A DNA stretch of 20,531 bases, taken from Candidatus Anoxychlamydiales bacterium. Its GTDB lineage: Bacteria > Chlamydiota > Chlamydiia > Chlamydiales > SM23-39. Positions within the stretch are counted from its first letter, which is position 1, and every line of letters starts with the position of its first letter. Position numbers and translations under genes: made by a program. Of the stretch, positions 1-8,195 are shown in pieces. Where the stretch lies: NCBI GenBank assembly GCA_011064865.1, contig JAAKFX010000017.1, positions 1 to 20,531 of the forward strand, in the 5' to 3' direction. Below the pieces are notes generated by a model. That model saw only the letters and a list, made by a program, of their open reading frames with translations, did not search any database and had not been told where the DNA came from.

Positions 1-685
1 GTGCTATTGAAAGTCCTATAAGTCCTAAACTATGCAGTATACGTCTAAACTTTGATTTTTCTAAAATATATTTTTCAATAGTTATCCTTTTAGAGTCAAA
101 AGCTTCTTTTTTATTCAAAATCTTTTTTAAAAATGCTTTTTCATCGCTTTTTAAATATGAATAGATTTTTTTTAATTTTTTCTTGTCAACGATGAATTTT
201 AACTCTTTTGCTACATCATACATCGCTAAAAAATCGATGAGTTTTATGATTTTAATTTTAGATAAAGATAAAATTTCATTTAACTTAGATGCTTTTAAAC
301 AATCAATTGGTAGAAGAGTATCCTCTTTTTTAATTAAAGATTGAGTGAGTTTTTCTTTTAAAAAATCTTTTGTATATGGCTGCAGATTGTTTTCAACATC
401 TTCAAGATCTAAAAGATCTTTTAAAGCTTTTCTATTATATGGTTTTAAACAAAGCAAAAAAAGCGAAGCTTCCTGTTTTGAGTAAACATTTAACATCGGT
501 ATAAACCAAGAATAATGGATTTGATCTATTATAGATTCTTTTAACATTTTTTGATCTGGAACTTTATAAAATGGGCTTAGAGTATTTAATTTTGCAACCT
601 CATCATCACTCAAATATTTAAGTAGTTTTTTTTCTTTATCGTATTTATCTAAAATTTTTTTGAATACTCTGTTTCTATTCATCAT
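1..685 (-). CDS. Type III secretion cluster protein downstream of sctJ, 3' end beyond the window (CT560-like position)
   Basis: An open frame of about 228 codons runs without a stop from the ATG at 685 to the left edge, so the C-terminus is missing. The protein starts MMNRNRVFKKILDKY. It is rich in Lys, Leu and Ile, looks mostly helical, and has no signal peptide or clear membrane segment. Its start codon overlaps the sctJ stop as ATGA at 682-685, so translation is probably coupled and the two genes share an operon. In Chlamydia, as I recall the gene order, the gene after sctJ (CT559) is CT560, followed by sctL, sctR, sctS and sctT. The position suggests the same gene here. CT560-type proteins have been treated as accessory apparatus components (possibly SctK-like), but I see no motif that proves a function. 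The reading frame is well supported; the role is inferred from position. Confidence 0.75.
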   Translation of the reverse strand, partial: MMNRNRVFKKILDKYDKEKKLLKYLSDDEVAKLNTLSPFYKVPDQKMLKESIIDQIHYSWFIPMLNVYSKQEASLFLLCLKPYNRKALKDLLDLEDVENNLQPYTKDFLKEKLTQSLIKKEDTLLPIDCLKASKLNEILSLSKIKIIKLIDFLAMYDVAKELKFIVDKKKLKKIYSYLKSDEKAFLKKILNKKEAFDSKRITIEKYILEKSKFRRILHSLGLIGLSIA

Positions 686-1518
686 TTAGATTTTTTTTGT
701 TTTAATTTGAGCTGTGGATAAAATTTGTAAATCAGCCATCCTAAAGATGCCCCAAAAACAAAGAGAATCAAAATCATCAAAAAGAAGATAAATCTAAAAG
801 TTTTTGCAGAGCTTTTGGTCATTATAATTGACCAGATTTTAATGTACTCTTTTTCTAGTGCTTTCGCTCCAATCATCTCGCTATCTTGCGGAAAAGTAAT
901 ATCTGTAAATCTAGATCTATCTGATATCACTGCAACATCTTCAAAACTTAAATTATCAATGCTGCCAGATATCAATCTTTTAATTTTATTTTCTAAATAT
1001 TGATTAGGATCATCCAAAATACCTTGATGTTTTACATATACTGCAGCTTTCATTTTAGGAGCTTCTGTCTCAGTAATTGTTTCTGTTGAATAGGGAAAGG
1101 ATACTTTCACATCTGCATCTATAACACCATCGATTTTTCTAATAGTATTTTCTAACTCATCTTCTAGTCCAGCTTGATATCTAATCGTCTCTTCTTTATC
1201 AGATGTCATTAATGTTGTTTTTGAAAAAAGATCCAAAAGAGTTGCCCCCTGAATTCTTGGAAGACCATTTTCACTTAAAGTTGCCATGGCTTCAACAGTT
1301 TTATTGGAATCAACATATATATCATATGTCGCTGTTGTCGTAGCACCAGCTCCTTCAGTTGTCTTTGCTGCAATTTTTTGAGCAGCTATGCCTTTTGCTG
1401 CTAAAAAAACAACAATCTCATTAGCTTGCCTCTCTTGTATTCCACTAACAATAGACTGATTTTTCTCACAACCAGTTAGAAAAATTGAAATTAAAAAAAC
1501 AAATAATAACTTTTTCAT
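682..1518 (-). CDS. sctJ: Type III secretion inner-ring lipoprotein SctJ (YscJ/FliF family)
   Basis: SctJ forms the periplasmic inner-membrane ring of the type III secretion basal body. The chosen start at 1518 gives a clean lipoprotein signal, MKKLLFVFLIS, with lipobox LTGC and lipidated Cys17. The longer frame opens at 1545 but would put nine polar residues before the signal peptide. Residues about 20-200 carry the YscJ/FliF ring-building region: an early 'ANEIVVFLAAKGI' segment, then 'VEAMATLSENGLPR', then 'DGVIDADVKVSFP'. A single membrane segment near residues 239-262 is followed by a short basic tail, as in other SctJ proteins. No convincing Shine-Dalgarno lies at normal distance from 1518; an AGGA sits about 19 bases upstream. 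The next gene overlaps at ATGA. Chlamydial SctJ proteins are usually longer than enterobacterial ones, and 278 residues falls within the family range. Confidence 0.93.
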   Translation of the reverse strand: MKKLLFVFLISIFLTGCEKNQSIVSGIQERQANEIVVFLAAKGIAAQKIAAKTTEGAGATTTATYDIYVDSNKTVEAMATLSENGLPRIQGATLLDLFSKTTLMTSDKEETIRYQAGLEDELENTIRKIDGVIDADVKVSFPYSTETITETEAPKMKAAVYVKHQGILDDPNQYLENKIKRLISGSIDNLSFEDVAVISDRSRFTDITFPQDSEMIGAKALEKEYIKIWSIIMTKSSAKTFRFIFFLMILILFVFGASLGWLIYKFYPQLKLKQKKSK

Positions 1519-1612
1519 ATATACACAACTATTTTTCCTGCTCATATATTTATAGTTATAACATCTTTTGACTTTGAGAAAAATTGTTTTTTTATTTCAA
1601 ATTTTTTTATTA

Positions 1613-2461
1613 CTATAAAAGCATTTCATTTGAGACAAAATTTTTCTCATCAATGATATTAAAAATGGATCTAATAAAATAACTGCTATGATTTAAAGTC
1701 TTGCAAACAAATACTTGTTTTTTTTGCTCTTCTAAAGTTTTTTTGACAATACCTATTGTTTGTATTGTTTCGTAATTATCTATTAGCGTTGTGATTGGAA
1801 TAATTATAATATTTTTTCTTTTCTTCATTTTTAAATCGTTTGTATCTTCATTAAAAAAAAGCAAAGAGCCTTCTACATATTGAAAGGCTTTTACGATGTT
1901 TTGACAGGTGATTTCAGTATCTAAAATATATAATGGAGAGTTGTTAATATAATCTTTTGCTAAAAATAAAAAAAGAGTCTCTTTTTCATCTAAAACATTT
2001 TTTTTCAAAATATTTTTTATGTTTTTTTGCAGAGCTTTTGTAAAAAAAGAGTGCTGAGAATAAGATTTTACCCAGAAAAATTTGTCACAGATCTCACGGT
2101 ATAAATTCAAAGAGAAAAAATTAGCTAAGTTAGAGAGCTCTAAATTATATTGTGGATATAGGGGGAAAATATAATATCTATCAGCTTTTGCTGTTTGAAC
2201 ATCTTTGATAAATTTTTCATGTAGATGATCTGAGTGTAAATAAAATGAAAAACACTGCTTTTCACTATATTTTGACACCTTTGATATAAATTTTTCTGAA
2301 ATCTCAAAGGTATCGTTAATATTTTGCTGAACTTTTATCTTTTTTTTTGATCTTTGAAAAATCTTTAAAAAAAAAGATACTTTATTAGACGCTATATCTT
2401 TTTTATAAACGCCATCTCCTAAAGATGCAAAAATATAAACAATTTTTTTATTTGGAAACAT
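1613..2461 (-). CDS. Degenerate ferrochelatase-like protein (HemH relative, catalytic His motif missing)
   Basis: Ferrochelatase inserts Fe2+ into protoporphyrin IX, the last step of haem synthesis. The family backbone is recognisable. PLYPQY at residues 100-105 is the family signature. 'FWVKSYSQHSFFTKAL' matches the usual 'dhp.yi.a' segment. The C-terminal third, 'IIIPITTLIDNYETIQTI' and then 'CKTLNHSSYFIRSI', matches the family 'sDhiETL' and 'lN.sp.fi' blocks. The SAHSLP/SAHGLP segment with the catalytic His is replaced around residues 163-170 by 'LFLFLAKD'. The later QSR block is not recognisable. The acidic residue of the ETL motif survives as Glu231, but the adjacent His is Tyr230. The 282-residue length is below the usual 310-340. 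The gene is divergent from a substrate-binding lipoprotein gene; hemH next to such a gene (CT485-CT486) is a chlamydial arrangement. The frame is open and lacks an obvious Shine-Dalgarno. It may be a decaying gene or a repurposed non-catalytic protein. Confidence 0.72.
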   Translation of the reverse strand: MFPNKKIVYIFASLGDGVYKKDIASNKVSFFLKIFQRSKKKIKVQQNINDTFEISEKFISKVSKYSEKQCFSFYLHSDHLHEKFIKDVQTAKADRYYIFPLYPQYNLELSNLANFFSLNLYREICDKFFWVKSYSQHSFFTKALQKNIKNILKKNVLDEKETLFLFLAKDYINNSPLYILDTEITCQNIVKAFQYVEGSLLFFNEDTNDLKMKKRKNIIIIPITTLIDNYETIQTIGIVKKTLEEQKKQVFVCKTLNHSSYFIRSIFNIIDEKNFVSNEMLL

Positions 2462-2561
2462 ATTTGTATTTAATTTAGCTAGTTTAGTTTTTCATTTTTG
2501 AAAAATATTTTCAAATAAAATTCAATTAAGCTAAGATATTTGCTAAAGGAAAAATTTTTTA

Positions 2562-3290
2562 ATGAAAAAAATACTGCTTTGTCTTTTAGCATTTTTAATG
2601 ATCTCATGCCAAGTAAAAAAATCTACTAATTCCATTGCTATGGACAAAAATTGGAAAGCTATTGTTTTAAATGGACAAGAAGCTAATTTAAATGGCTTTA
2701 TGAATGATTTGCTGCTTGAAATTGCTAAAAAGAAAAAAACTTCCTTTCAGCTAATTGACAATAGCTCAGATAACTTGCTTTTAGATTTAAAAAAAAGAAA
2801 GTATAAAGCTGCCTTTTCTTCTGTAGAACCTTATAATTTTAATAAAGCTAAATATGATTTTTCAACAGATATTATTAAAACAGGATATGTTTTAATCACT
2901 TCAAAAGATGCTGCATTTACATCTTTAGCTGATATGTCTAATAAACATGTTGGCTATATCTCAGATTCTCAGTCCATTCTTTTTTTACAAAAATATGAAG
3001 ATATTTTTGAAGAAAAATATACAGTAGTTCCTCAAATGTTAGATGATATTGTAAATGGTACAATCGAAGGTGCTATAATATCTATTATTCCAGCTTATAA
3101 ATACGTTAAAGATCTCTATCAAAACGAACTCAAGATTGTAGATCCTCCATTAAATGATCAATCAATTAGAATAGTTACTTTAAAAGGTGAAAATACTGAG
3201 CTTTTAAATCTTTTTAATTCATCGCTGCAAGAGATGAAAAAATCTAACTTTTTAAAAGATTTAAAAGAAAAATGGGGATTGCCCGAATAA
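2562..3290 (+). CDS. Amino-acid-type ABC transporter substrate-binding lipoprotein (SBP_bac_3 family)
   Basis: This is probably the periplasmic binding component of a polar amino-acid ABC importer. The first 15 residues form a lipoprotein signal ending in MISC, with lipidated Cys16, so the mature protein is anchored in a membrane. The rest follows the family 3 solute-binding fold: 'GFMNDLLLEIAKKK', then 'FSSVEPYNFNKAKYDFS' (the usual s.t..R....Fs block with Lys for Arg), then 'LADMSNKHVGYISDS', and a C-terminal 'LKEKWG' helix. The length of 242 residues is normal. An AAAGGA stands about 11 bases before the ATG. No permease or ATPase gene is adjacent, so it must work with components encoded elsewhere, as with the chlamydial CT486-type protein. 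The ligand cannot be read from the sequence. Confidence 0.83.
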   Translation: MKKILLCLLAFLMISCQVKKSTNSIAMDKNWKAIVLNGQEANLNGFMNDLLLEIAKKKKTSFQLIDNSSDNLLLDLKKRKYKAAFSSVEPYNFNKAKYDFSTDIIKTGYVLITSKDAAFTSLADMSNKHVGYISDSQSILFLQKYEDIFEEKYTVVPQMLDDIVNGTIEGAIISIIPAYKYVKDLYQNELKIVDPPLNDQSIRIVTLKGENTELLNLFNSSLQEMKKSNFLKDLKEKWGLPE

Positions 3291-3310
3291 AATTTTTGAC
3301 ATTTTTTGCT

Positions 3311-4783
3311 TTAAGGTTTTGCTACAAAACAAATAGTTGTCTCTTGATACTCTTTTGTTACTCTTTCTAAGATATATGGCTCTAAAGGACATGGATCAAT
3401 TTCCCATACAGATTTAGCATAGTTATTGATAACTTCATCAGATGAAAATCTACTCATCCCACCAATGTTATGAATAGCAAATTCTGCCCATTTGTATTTG
3501 TCGATATAAAGATCTTCTACCTTTTTTTGTGTTTCATAAAAACTAAGGAGATCTTTTATAACAAAATATTTATCAGGAGTATCTCCTCCTACTAAAATAT
3601 TATATAAATCAAGCATAGCTTGATGCTCATGCTCATTTTTAGCGAGCGAGCCATCTTTTAACATATCTATCGCTTTATGAATGTGGGGATGTTGAATATA
3701 TAAATCTAAAGGATTATAAGTTTTTTCTTTTCTCATTTTTTTGATTTCTTCGGCTGAAGAACCAAAAGAAAATGGCCACCACTCATCTGAGATCGCTTCT
3801 CGCATTTCTATGTTTGCTCCATCTTCAGTTCCAATTGTTAAAGCTCCATTGATGGATAGTTTCATATTTCCTGTACCGCTAGCTTCATATCCCGCTGTCG
3901 ATATTTGAGAAGATAAATCAGCTGCTGGAATGATTATCTCTGCTTTTGAAACATTATAATTTTCAATAAAAACAAACTTTAAGTGTTTAGAAACTTCCGG
4001 ATCATTGTTTATCTTTTTAGCTACTAAGAAAATAAATAAGATAATTTTTTTTGCAATATCATAGCCTGGAGCTGCTTTTCCTCCGATTACAATTAATCTT
4101 TTAGTTTTTCTAGATGTTGGATCTTTTTTTATTTCATTAAATAAAATTAAAGCATGAAGAGTATTCATAAATTGTCTTTTGTATTCATGCATCCGTTTTA
4201 TTTGTGCATCTACTAAAACTCCTGTAGAATCTTCAAATACCGGATAGTGATCAATTATTCTGCCTTTATAATCACGAATTGGATTTTCTTTTTTAATAAA
4301 ATCAAACAAAACTTTTTTATTATCATCTTTGATTTTTAAAAATTCTTCTTGAGCTGTTTTGTCTTTTGCAAACTCTTTTAATTTAGATATTTCATGAAAA
4401 TCTCTTATCCATTTATTGCCAATTCTATTAGTAATGAATTTTGAGAGCTCTATGTTACATCCAAGTAGCCATCTTCTCGGTGTAATACCATTTGTTATAT
4501 GTATAAATTTATTCGGAAACATCTCAAAAAAATCTTTGAAAATTTCATGCTTTAAAATTTCAGTATGAAGATATGCCACTCCATTGACTCTTTTACAGCA
4601 AAGTATTGCGAGATATGCCATTCTTATCTGTCCATTACAGATTAGAGTCATTCTTCGAACTCGCTCTTCATCATTTGGATATTTTTCTCTTATTTGATTG
4701 CAAAATTTTTCATTTATCTTTTGTATAATTTTATGTTGACGCGGAAGCAGCGATTGTAATCTCATCTCATTCCACTCTTCCAT
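3311..4783 (-). CDS. glgP: Glycogen phosphorylase, C-terminal part with PLP lysine
   Basis: This is the C-terminal Rossmann domain of the same phosphorylase. It contains 'HITNGITPRRWL', 'QIKRMHEYKRQ', 'GGKAAPGYDIAKKII', 'PAADLSSQISTAGYEASG' and 'GTGNMKLSINGALTIGT'. Lys308 of this fragment is the expected Schiff-base lysine for pyridoxal phosphate. The ATG at 4783 is only the first Met after the stop. No Shine-Dalgarno lies in front of it, so independent translation is doubtful. Two active-site segments are abnormal. The usual GSH before VNGV is CCK at residues 62-64, losing a substrate-contacting His. The usual 'vGeeNiFiFG' after GANIEM is replaced by an EWWPF-type segment near residue 335. 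The C-terminus extends about 25 residues past the usual 'YA..IW' end. Catalytic competence is questionable even if the two parts are joined. Confidence 0.85.
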   Translation of the reverse strand: MEEWNEMRLQSLLPRQHKIIQKINEKFCNQIREKYPNDEERVRRMTLICNGQIRMAYLAILCCKRVNGVAYLHTEILKHEIFKDFFEMFPNKFIHITNGITPRRWLLGCNIELSKFITNRIGNKWIRDFHEISKLKEFAKDKTAQEEFLKIKDDNKKVLFDFIKKENPIRDYKGRIIDHYPVFEDSTGVLVDAQIKRMHEYKRQFMNTLHALILFNEIKKDPTSRKTKRLIVIGGKAAPGYDIAKKIILFIFLVAKKINNDPEVSKHLKFVFIENYNVSKAEIIIPAADLSSQISTAGYEASGTGNMKLSINGALTIGTEDGANIEMREAISDEWWPFSFGSSAEEIKKMRKEKTYNPLDLYIQHPHIHKAIDMLKDGSLAKNEHEHQAMLDLYNILVGGDTPDKYFVIKDLLSFYETQKKVEDLYIDKYKWAEFAIHNIGGMSRFSSDEVINNYAKSVWEIDPCPLEPYILERVTKEYQETTICFVAKP

Positions 4784-4786
4784 AGC

Positions 4787-5881
4787 TTATTTCATGATGG
4801 TGTGATTTGTGTAATTGCAAATTTGTTGAGTCATCTCTAGTGCTTTTGTAAAAGGAATATCTAAATTTTTTACAAGTCTTCTAATTAGCTCTACAATAAC
4901 TAAAGTTGGATGAGTATCGTTTATCTGTATTTGAACTTTTTCAGGCAGAGTCATAATATCTGCGTGAACACGAAGATGTTGATGAATAATGTCTTGAATA
5001 GATGAGCTAACTAATAAAAATTCTTGTTTAAGCCTTATTTTTTTTCCTAAATCATGATTGTCATTCGGATATAAAACATCTGTTAAAGATGTGTTTTCTT
5101 TTGCAGCTTCCATTTCACCTGCATTGTATCTTTGCAGCTCAAAATTTCTAGGAGATTCTTTTGTTGACCATAGCCTTAAAGTAGAGACACTAAATTCACC
5201 CATTTCATCAGGATATCCAATAATAGGAATATCATAAGGCAGAGCTCTTACTTCTTCATAATCTTCTAAATCATAAACTATATCACTGTGCCTATTCACT
5301 CCTTGAATTATGCTGCCACCAAATTTAACAGATTTTGAATTTATATCTCTCCGAAATTCCCAAGGGTTTTGATTGAGTAGCCAACAATCTGGCTTTTCAA
5401 CTTGATAGCCATTATAAATTTCTTGCTCAAATATCCCATACTGATATCGAAGGCCAAAGGCCCAAGATGGATATTTTTGTGTAGCTAACGAATCTAAAAA
5501 ACATGATGCAAGTCTTCCGAGGCCACCATTTCCAAGACCAGGATCAAAATCATGAGATAAAAGATCTTTTAAATTTCTACCCATCTTATTTAACACAACA
5601 TTTGTAAGATCTGTAGCTCCCAGATTAGTGATATTGTTTTTTAAAAATTTACCTGGAAGATATTCCATGCATAAATAATAAATCGAGCGAACTCCCAGCT
5701 CATCACGAGTATGATTTGTCGCAACCCAATTGAGCATAATTCGTTCTCTAAGAGCCATGCAAAAAGCTAAATAAAATTCTTCTGTCGATGCAATGCTCTC
5801 AACTTTTCCTAAATTAGTTATTAAATAATGTCTGATAGATTGAATTAATTCATTTGCATGAAATTCAATATTATTATCCAC
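4787..5881 (-). CDS. glgP: Glycogen phosphorylase, N-terminal part (ends at premature stop)
   Basis: This is the N-terminal domain of a GT35 glycogen/maltodextrin phosphorylase, which releases glucose-1-phosphate from alpha-1,4-glucan using phosphate. Translation begins at GTG 5881, preceded by a strong AGGAGA five bases upstream. Visible blocks are 'ERIMLNWVAT', 'YYLCMEYLPGK', the glycine-rich 'GLGNGGLGRLASCFLDS' that shapes the active site, 'YQYGIFEQEI', 'PDCWLLNQNPWE', 'VQIQINDTHPT' and the final YTNHT at residues 358-362. Two residues later comes TAA. Some normally conserved positions have drifted, for example YLCMEYLPG for the usual YLS(L/M)EFL.G. The fragment lacks the PLP-binding half and would be inactive alone. 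The gene stands alone on its strand, without other glycogen genes nearby. Confidence 0.85.
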   Translation of the reverse strand: MDNNIEFHANELIQSIRHYLITNLGKVESIASTEEFYLAFCMALRERIMLNWVATNHTRDELGVRSIYYLCMEYLPGKFLKNNITNLGATDLTNVVLNKMGRNLKDLLSHDFDPGLGNGGLGRLASCFLDSLATQKYPSWAFGLRYQYGIFEQEIYNGYQVEKPDCWLLNQNPWEFRRDINSKSVKFGGSIIQGVNRHSDIVYDLEDYEEVRALPYDIPIIGYPDEMGEFSVSTLRLWSTKESPRNFELQRYNAGEMEAAKENTSLTDVLYPNDNHDLGKKIRLKQEFLLVSSSIQDIIHQHLRVHADIMTLPEKVQIQINDTHPTLVIVELIRRLVKNLDIPFTKALEMTQQICNYTNHTIMK

Positions 5882-5965
5882 TAATTTCTCCTATGCTTAA
5901 TTTTCTATATATGCAATTAGACATTTAAAAAGAAATAAAATTTATAAAAATTTATTGAATGCAAA

Positions 5966-7381
5966 TTAATAAAAAATAAGTTTTAAAATATAAAAAACTA
6001 TAATGCATAATATTGCACATATAGGAATTGTGATAATCCAAGAAAGAACAATATCTCGAAGCGTTCTAAGATTTAAAGCAGATAGTCCTTTTGCTAAGCC
6101 AACTCCTAAAATTCCTCCAACTAATGCATGGGTAGTGGAGATCGGCAGACCAAATTTCGAAGCTAATAATATTGTAATAGCAGTTGCAAATTCTGCTGAA
6201 AATCCTCTTGTAGGTGTGAGCGAGGTAATTTTATGGCCAATAGTTTCTACAACTCTCCACCCCCAGGTAGCGAGTCCTAAAACTATTCCAAAGCTACCGA
6301 GTAGTAGTATCCAATAAGGGATTGTACTTGCAAACTGCACTTTTTTTAAATTAATCGTTTGAATCACCGCAGCAACAGGACCGATTGCATTTGCAACATC
6401 GTTTGTTCCATGTGCAAAAGCAACTAAACAAAGACTAATCATTTGCAAATAACCGAAAGCTTTTTCAACTTTAAAATAATCGGATGTCTGTTCATGATAG
6501 TCAGCTTTTTGTCTATGTTCATCCAACAAACTATCTACTTCCTCTAAAAGTTTTTCAGATCGCTCTTTTGTCTCCCCTTTAGAAGTTAAATATGTTCTTT
6601 GAAGATGTTTTTTTGCTTTTTCTAAAGAAAATATCTGCGATGGATGGTGAGGCTGAATAACAGAGCAAGAAGTTACTTTAATTCTTCGAACTAAAAAATA
6701 TGAAATTATTGAAAATATTGCTCCGATTAAAATTGAAAACAGAAGCGATAGTTGCAAAGAAAAATTTAAATTCAAAGTAGTTAGTTTTCCATAAATCAAA
6801 CTCATTGCAAAAATGCTAAAAGCAAAAAATACCAAAAATGGTATGAATTTTTTCGTAGCATCAATAGGAGAAAAGGCATATAAAATTTTTCTCTGTAACA
6901 TTGTAAATATTAAATAAGCTATAAAACCGCTAAGTACCGGAGTAACAAGCCAACTCATAGCGATTGCTAAAACAAGCTTCCAATCAACAGCATGTACTCC
7001 TCCAATAATTGCTCCAAAACCTAAAACTGCACCAATAATCGCATGAGTTGTAGATACAGGGAGTTTAAAATATGATGCTACATTGAGCCAAACTCCTGTC
7101 GCAAATAAAGCTGCTATCATTCCTAAAATAAAAATATACATATCTTGAGAGAAAACTTCAGGATTTACTATTCCCGATTGAATGGTTTTAGAAACATTGC
7201 CACCTAAAAAATAGGCTCCTAAAAATTCAAAAATTCCAGCTAAAATAACAGCTTTTTTTAAAGTTAATGCTTTCGAACCAACAGACGTTGAGATAGCATT
7301 TGCAACATCGTTAGCACCGATGTTCCATGCCATATAAAATCCAATAACAAGAGTGAAATACTCTAAAAATTTTAGCTCCAT
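5966..7381 (-). CDS. PiT-family inorganic phosphate permease
   Basis: This is a polytopic inner-membrane carrier of the PiT family, which imports phosphate (often as metal phosphate) with protons or sodium. The two inverted signature repeats are clear: 'GANDVANAISTSVGSKALT' at residues 22-40 and 'AHGTNDVANAIGPVAAV' near 323-339. Each is followed later by an STTHA motif, 'LPVSTTHAIIG' near residue 107 and 'LPISTTHALVGG' near 414. A charged cytoplasmic loop fills residues about 233-305. Of its 471 residues, most form hydrophobic helices. The ATG at 7381 lies one base after the DUF47 stop, with GAAGTG of the upstream coding end as a possible ribosome site, so the two genes are co-transcribed. 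In Chlamydia the same pair is CT691-CT692. Confidence 0.93.
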   Translation of the reverse strand: MELKFLEYFTLVIGFYMAWNIGANDVANAISTSVGSKALTLKKAVILAGIFEFLGAYFLGGNVSKTIQSGIVNPEVFSQDMYIFILGMIAALFATGVWLNVASYFKLPVSTTHAIIGAVLGFGAIIGGVHAVDWKLVLAIAMSWLVTPVLSGFIAYLIFTMLQRKILYAFSPIDATKKFIPFLVFFAFSIFAMSLIYGKLTTLNLNFSLQLSLLFSILIGAIFSIISYFLVRRIKVTSCSVIQPHHPSQIFSLEKAKKHLQRTYLTSKGETKERSEKLLEEVDSLLDEHRQKADYHEQTSDYFKVEKAFGYLQMISLCLVAFAHGTNDVANAIGPVAAVIQTINLKKVQFASTIPYWILLLGSFGIVLGLATWGWRVVETIGHKITSLTPTRGFSAEFATAITILLASKFGLPISTTHALVGGILGVGLAKGLSALNLRTLRDIVLSWIITIPICAILCIIVFYILKLIFY

Positions 7382-7382
7382 A

Positions 7383-8054
7383 TTATTTCACTTCTAAAAT
7401 CATTCGAATTTTATTTCCTAATTTTTCTGCTATATTAGATATTTCTCCAACCTCTTTTAAAATAGTATTTAAAAGATGAAAAGTAGAATATGAAAACTTG
7501 TCAGTCAATGAATATAAAGTTTTTAAAAGATTATATCCATAAATGTCTAGTTCATGTTCTTTAAATGCTAAATCTTCAATCATCTGTTTTACTTTTTGAG
7601 CTTCTATACCTCCAAATGAAGATTCTATTAGAGTATCAAACTCTTTGATAACATCATGCGCTAACATAAAAGATGCAATATTTTTTTTATAAAACTCTTC
7701 AAAGCCCTCTAGTAGCTCAAAATCATTTAAATCTTTTAAAGTTACAATTACAGAGATATCTTCAGCTTGATCTGCAAAAGAGTCTTGCAGCGTTAAAATG
7801 TCTAAAAATGAAGAGCGATCGATTGGCAAAAACAGACTTTTTGGTAGATGATTTCTAATATCATTTTTAGTAAGATCCGCATCATGCTCTTTTTTAGAGA
7901 TTTTTTTAGCAATCTCTTTTACTTTTTCAAAGTTTTTTTCTTTTACATTTTTAAAAAGATCTTCTAACAAAATTACGCAAATTGCGACCTTTTCCATATG
8001 AGATTGAAGTGGTGCAAATGGAGATTTGCCAAACAGTTTTGCAATCGAAAACAT
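7383..8054 (-). CDS. DUF47 (PhoU-like, YkaA/Pit-accessory) protein
   Basis: This 223-residue soluble, helical protein belongs to the DUF47/PhoU-like family. Members are typically encoded beside PiT permeases and thought to regulate phosphate uptake. Visible family features are the start 'FGKSPFAPLQSHMEKV', 'ISKKEHDADLTKNDIRNHLPKS' (ExEhDaD metal-ligand-like block), 'PIDRSSFLDILTLQDSFADQAEDIS', and the mirrored second half with 'EHELDIYGYNL' and 'EVGEISNIAEKLGNKIRM'. The two acidic E-x-x-x-D repeats are those that bind metal in PhoU relatives. AAAGG stands eight bases before the ATG. It is first in a two-gene unit with the PiT permease. A regulatory role is family knowledge; nothing in the DNA shows phosphate control. 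Confidence 0.9.
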   Translation of the reverse strand: MFSIAKLFGKSPFAPLQSHMEKVAICVILLEDLFKNVKEKNFEKVKEIAKKISKKEHDADLTKNDIRNHLPKSLFLPIDRSSFLDILTLQDSFADQAEDISVIVTLKDLNDFELLEGFEEFYKKNIASFMLAHDVIKEFDTLIESSFGGIEAQKVKQMIEDLAFKEHELDIYGYNLLKTLYSLTDKFSYSTFHLLNTILKEVGEISNIAEKLGNKIRMILEVK

Positions 8055-8138
8055 AAAATAAACCTTTTAATTTTCTTATATGTTAGCTCTTAGAGATTTA
8101 TTTCAGAAGAGAAAATTTATCAATTTTTTTTATTTGTT

Positions 8139-8167
8139 TTGAAAAGAATTTTTTATTTTTTTAAATT
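8139..8167 (+). promoter_or_regulatory. Possible sigma70-type promoter for the kinase/PnuC-like pair
   Basis: TTGAAA at 8139-8144 and TAAATT at 8162-8167 are separated by 17 bases. The transcript would begin near 8174, ahead of the AGGAG at 8185-8189. The match is moderate and the surroundings are very AT-rich, so chance matches are common. Confidence 0.3.
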
Positions 8168-8195
8168 AAAAGATAGCAAAATTTAGGAGTCTTTA

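Larger units (their letters stand above)
3311..5881 (-). pseudogene. glgP: Glycogen phosphorylase locus interrupted by one in-frame TAA stop
   Basis: The two halves annotated below belong to one gene in one frame, separated only by TAA at 4789-4787 and one Ala codon. Joined, they give about 856 codons, with every major GlgP block in the expected order. The family sequence at the break is YTNHT-(I/L)-(L/P)-(P)-E-A-(L)-E. Here it reads YTNHT-I-M-K-stop-A-M-E-E, so the stop most simply replaces a conserved Glu codon (GAA or GAG to TAA). A sequencing error, readthrough, or a functional split enzyme are the alternatives to a nonsense mutation. Confidence 0.8.

Noticed and set aside
1519..1545. Longer sctJ starting at 1545
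   Set aside because: It would put nine polar residues before a perfect lipoprotein signal peptide, and no ribosome site stands before 1545.
1546..1612. Promoter for sctJ
   Set aside because: TATAAC is present on the minus strand, but no -35 lies at 16-18 bases. In such A/T-rich sequence this is not enough.
4781..4800. Frameshift as the cause of the glgP split
   Set aside because: Both parts are in the same frame and separated by exactly two codons (TAA and GCT). A base substitution explains it without any insertion or deletion.
6003..6317. Open frame of 104 codons on the plus strand inside the phosphate permease gene
   Set aside because: It is the complement of the conserved second PiT signature region and carries no features of its own.
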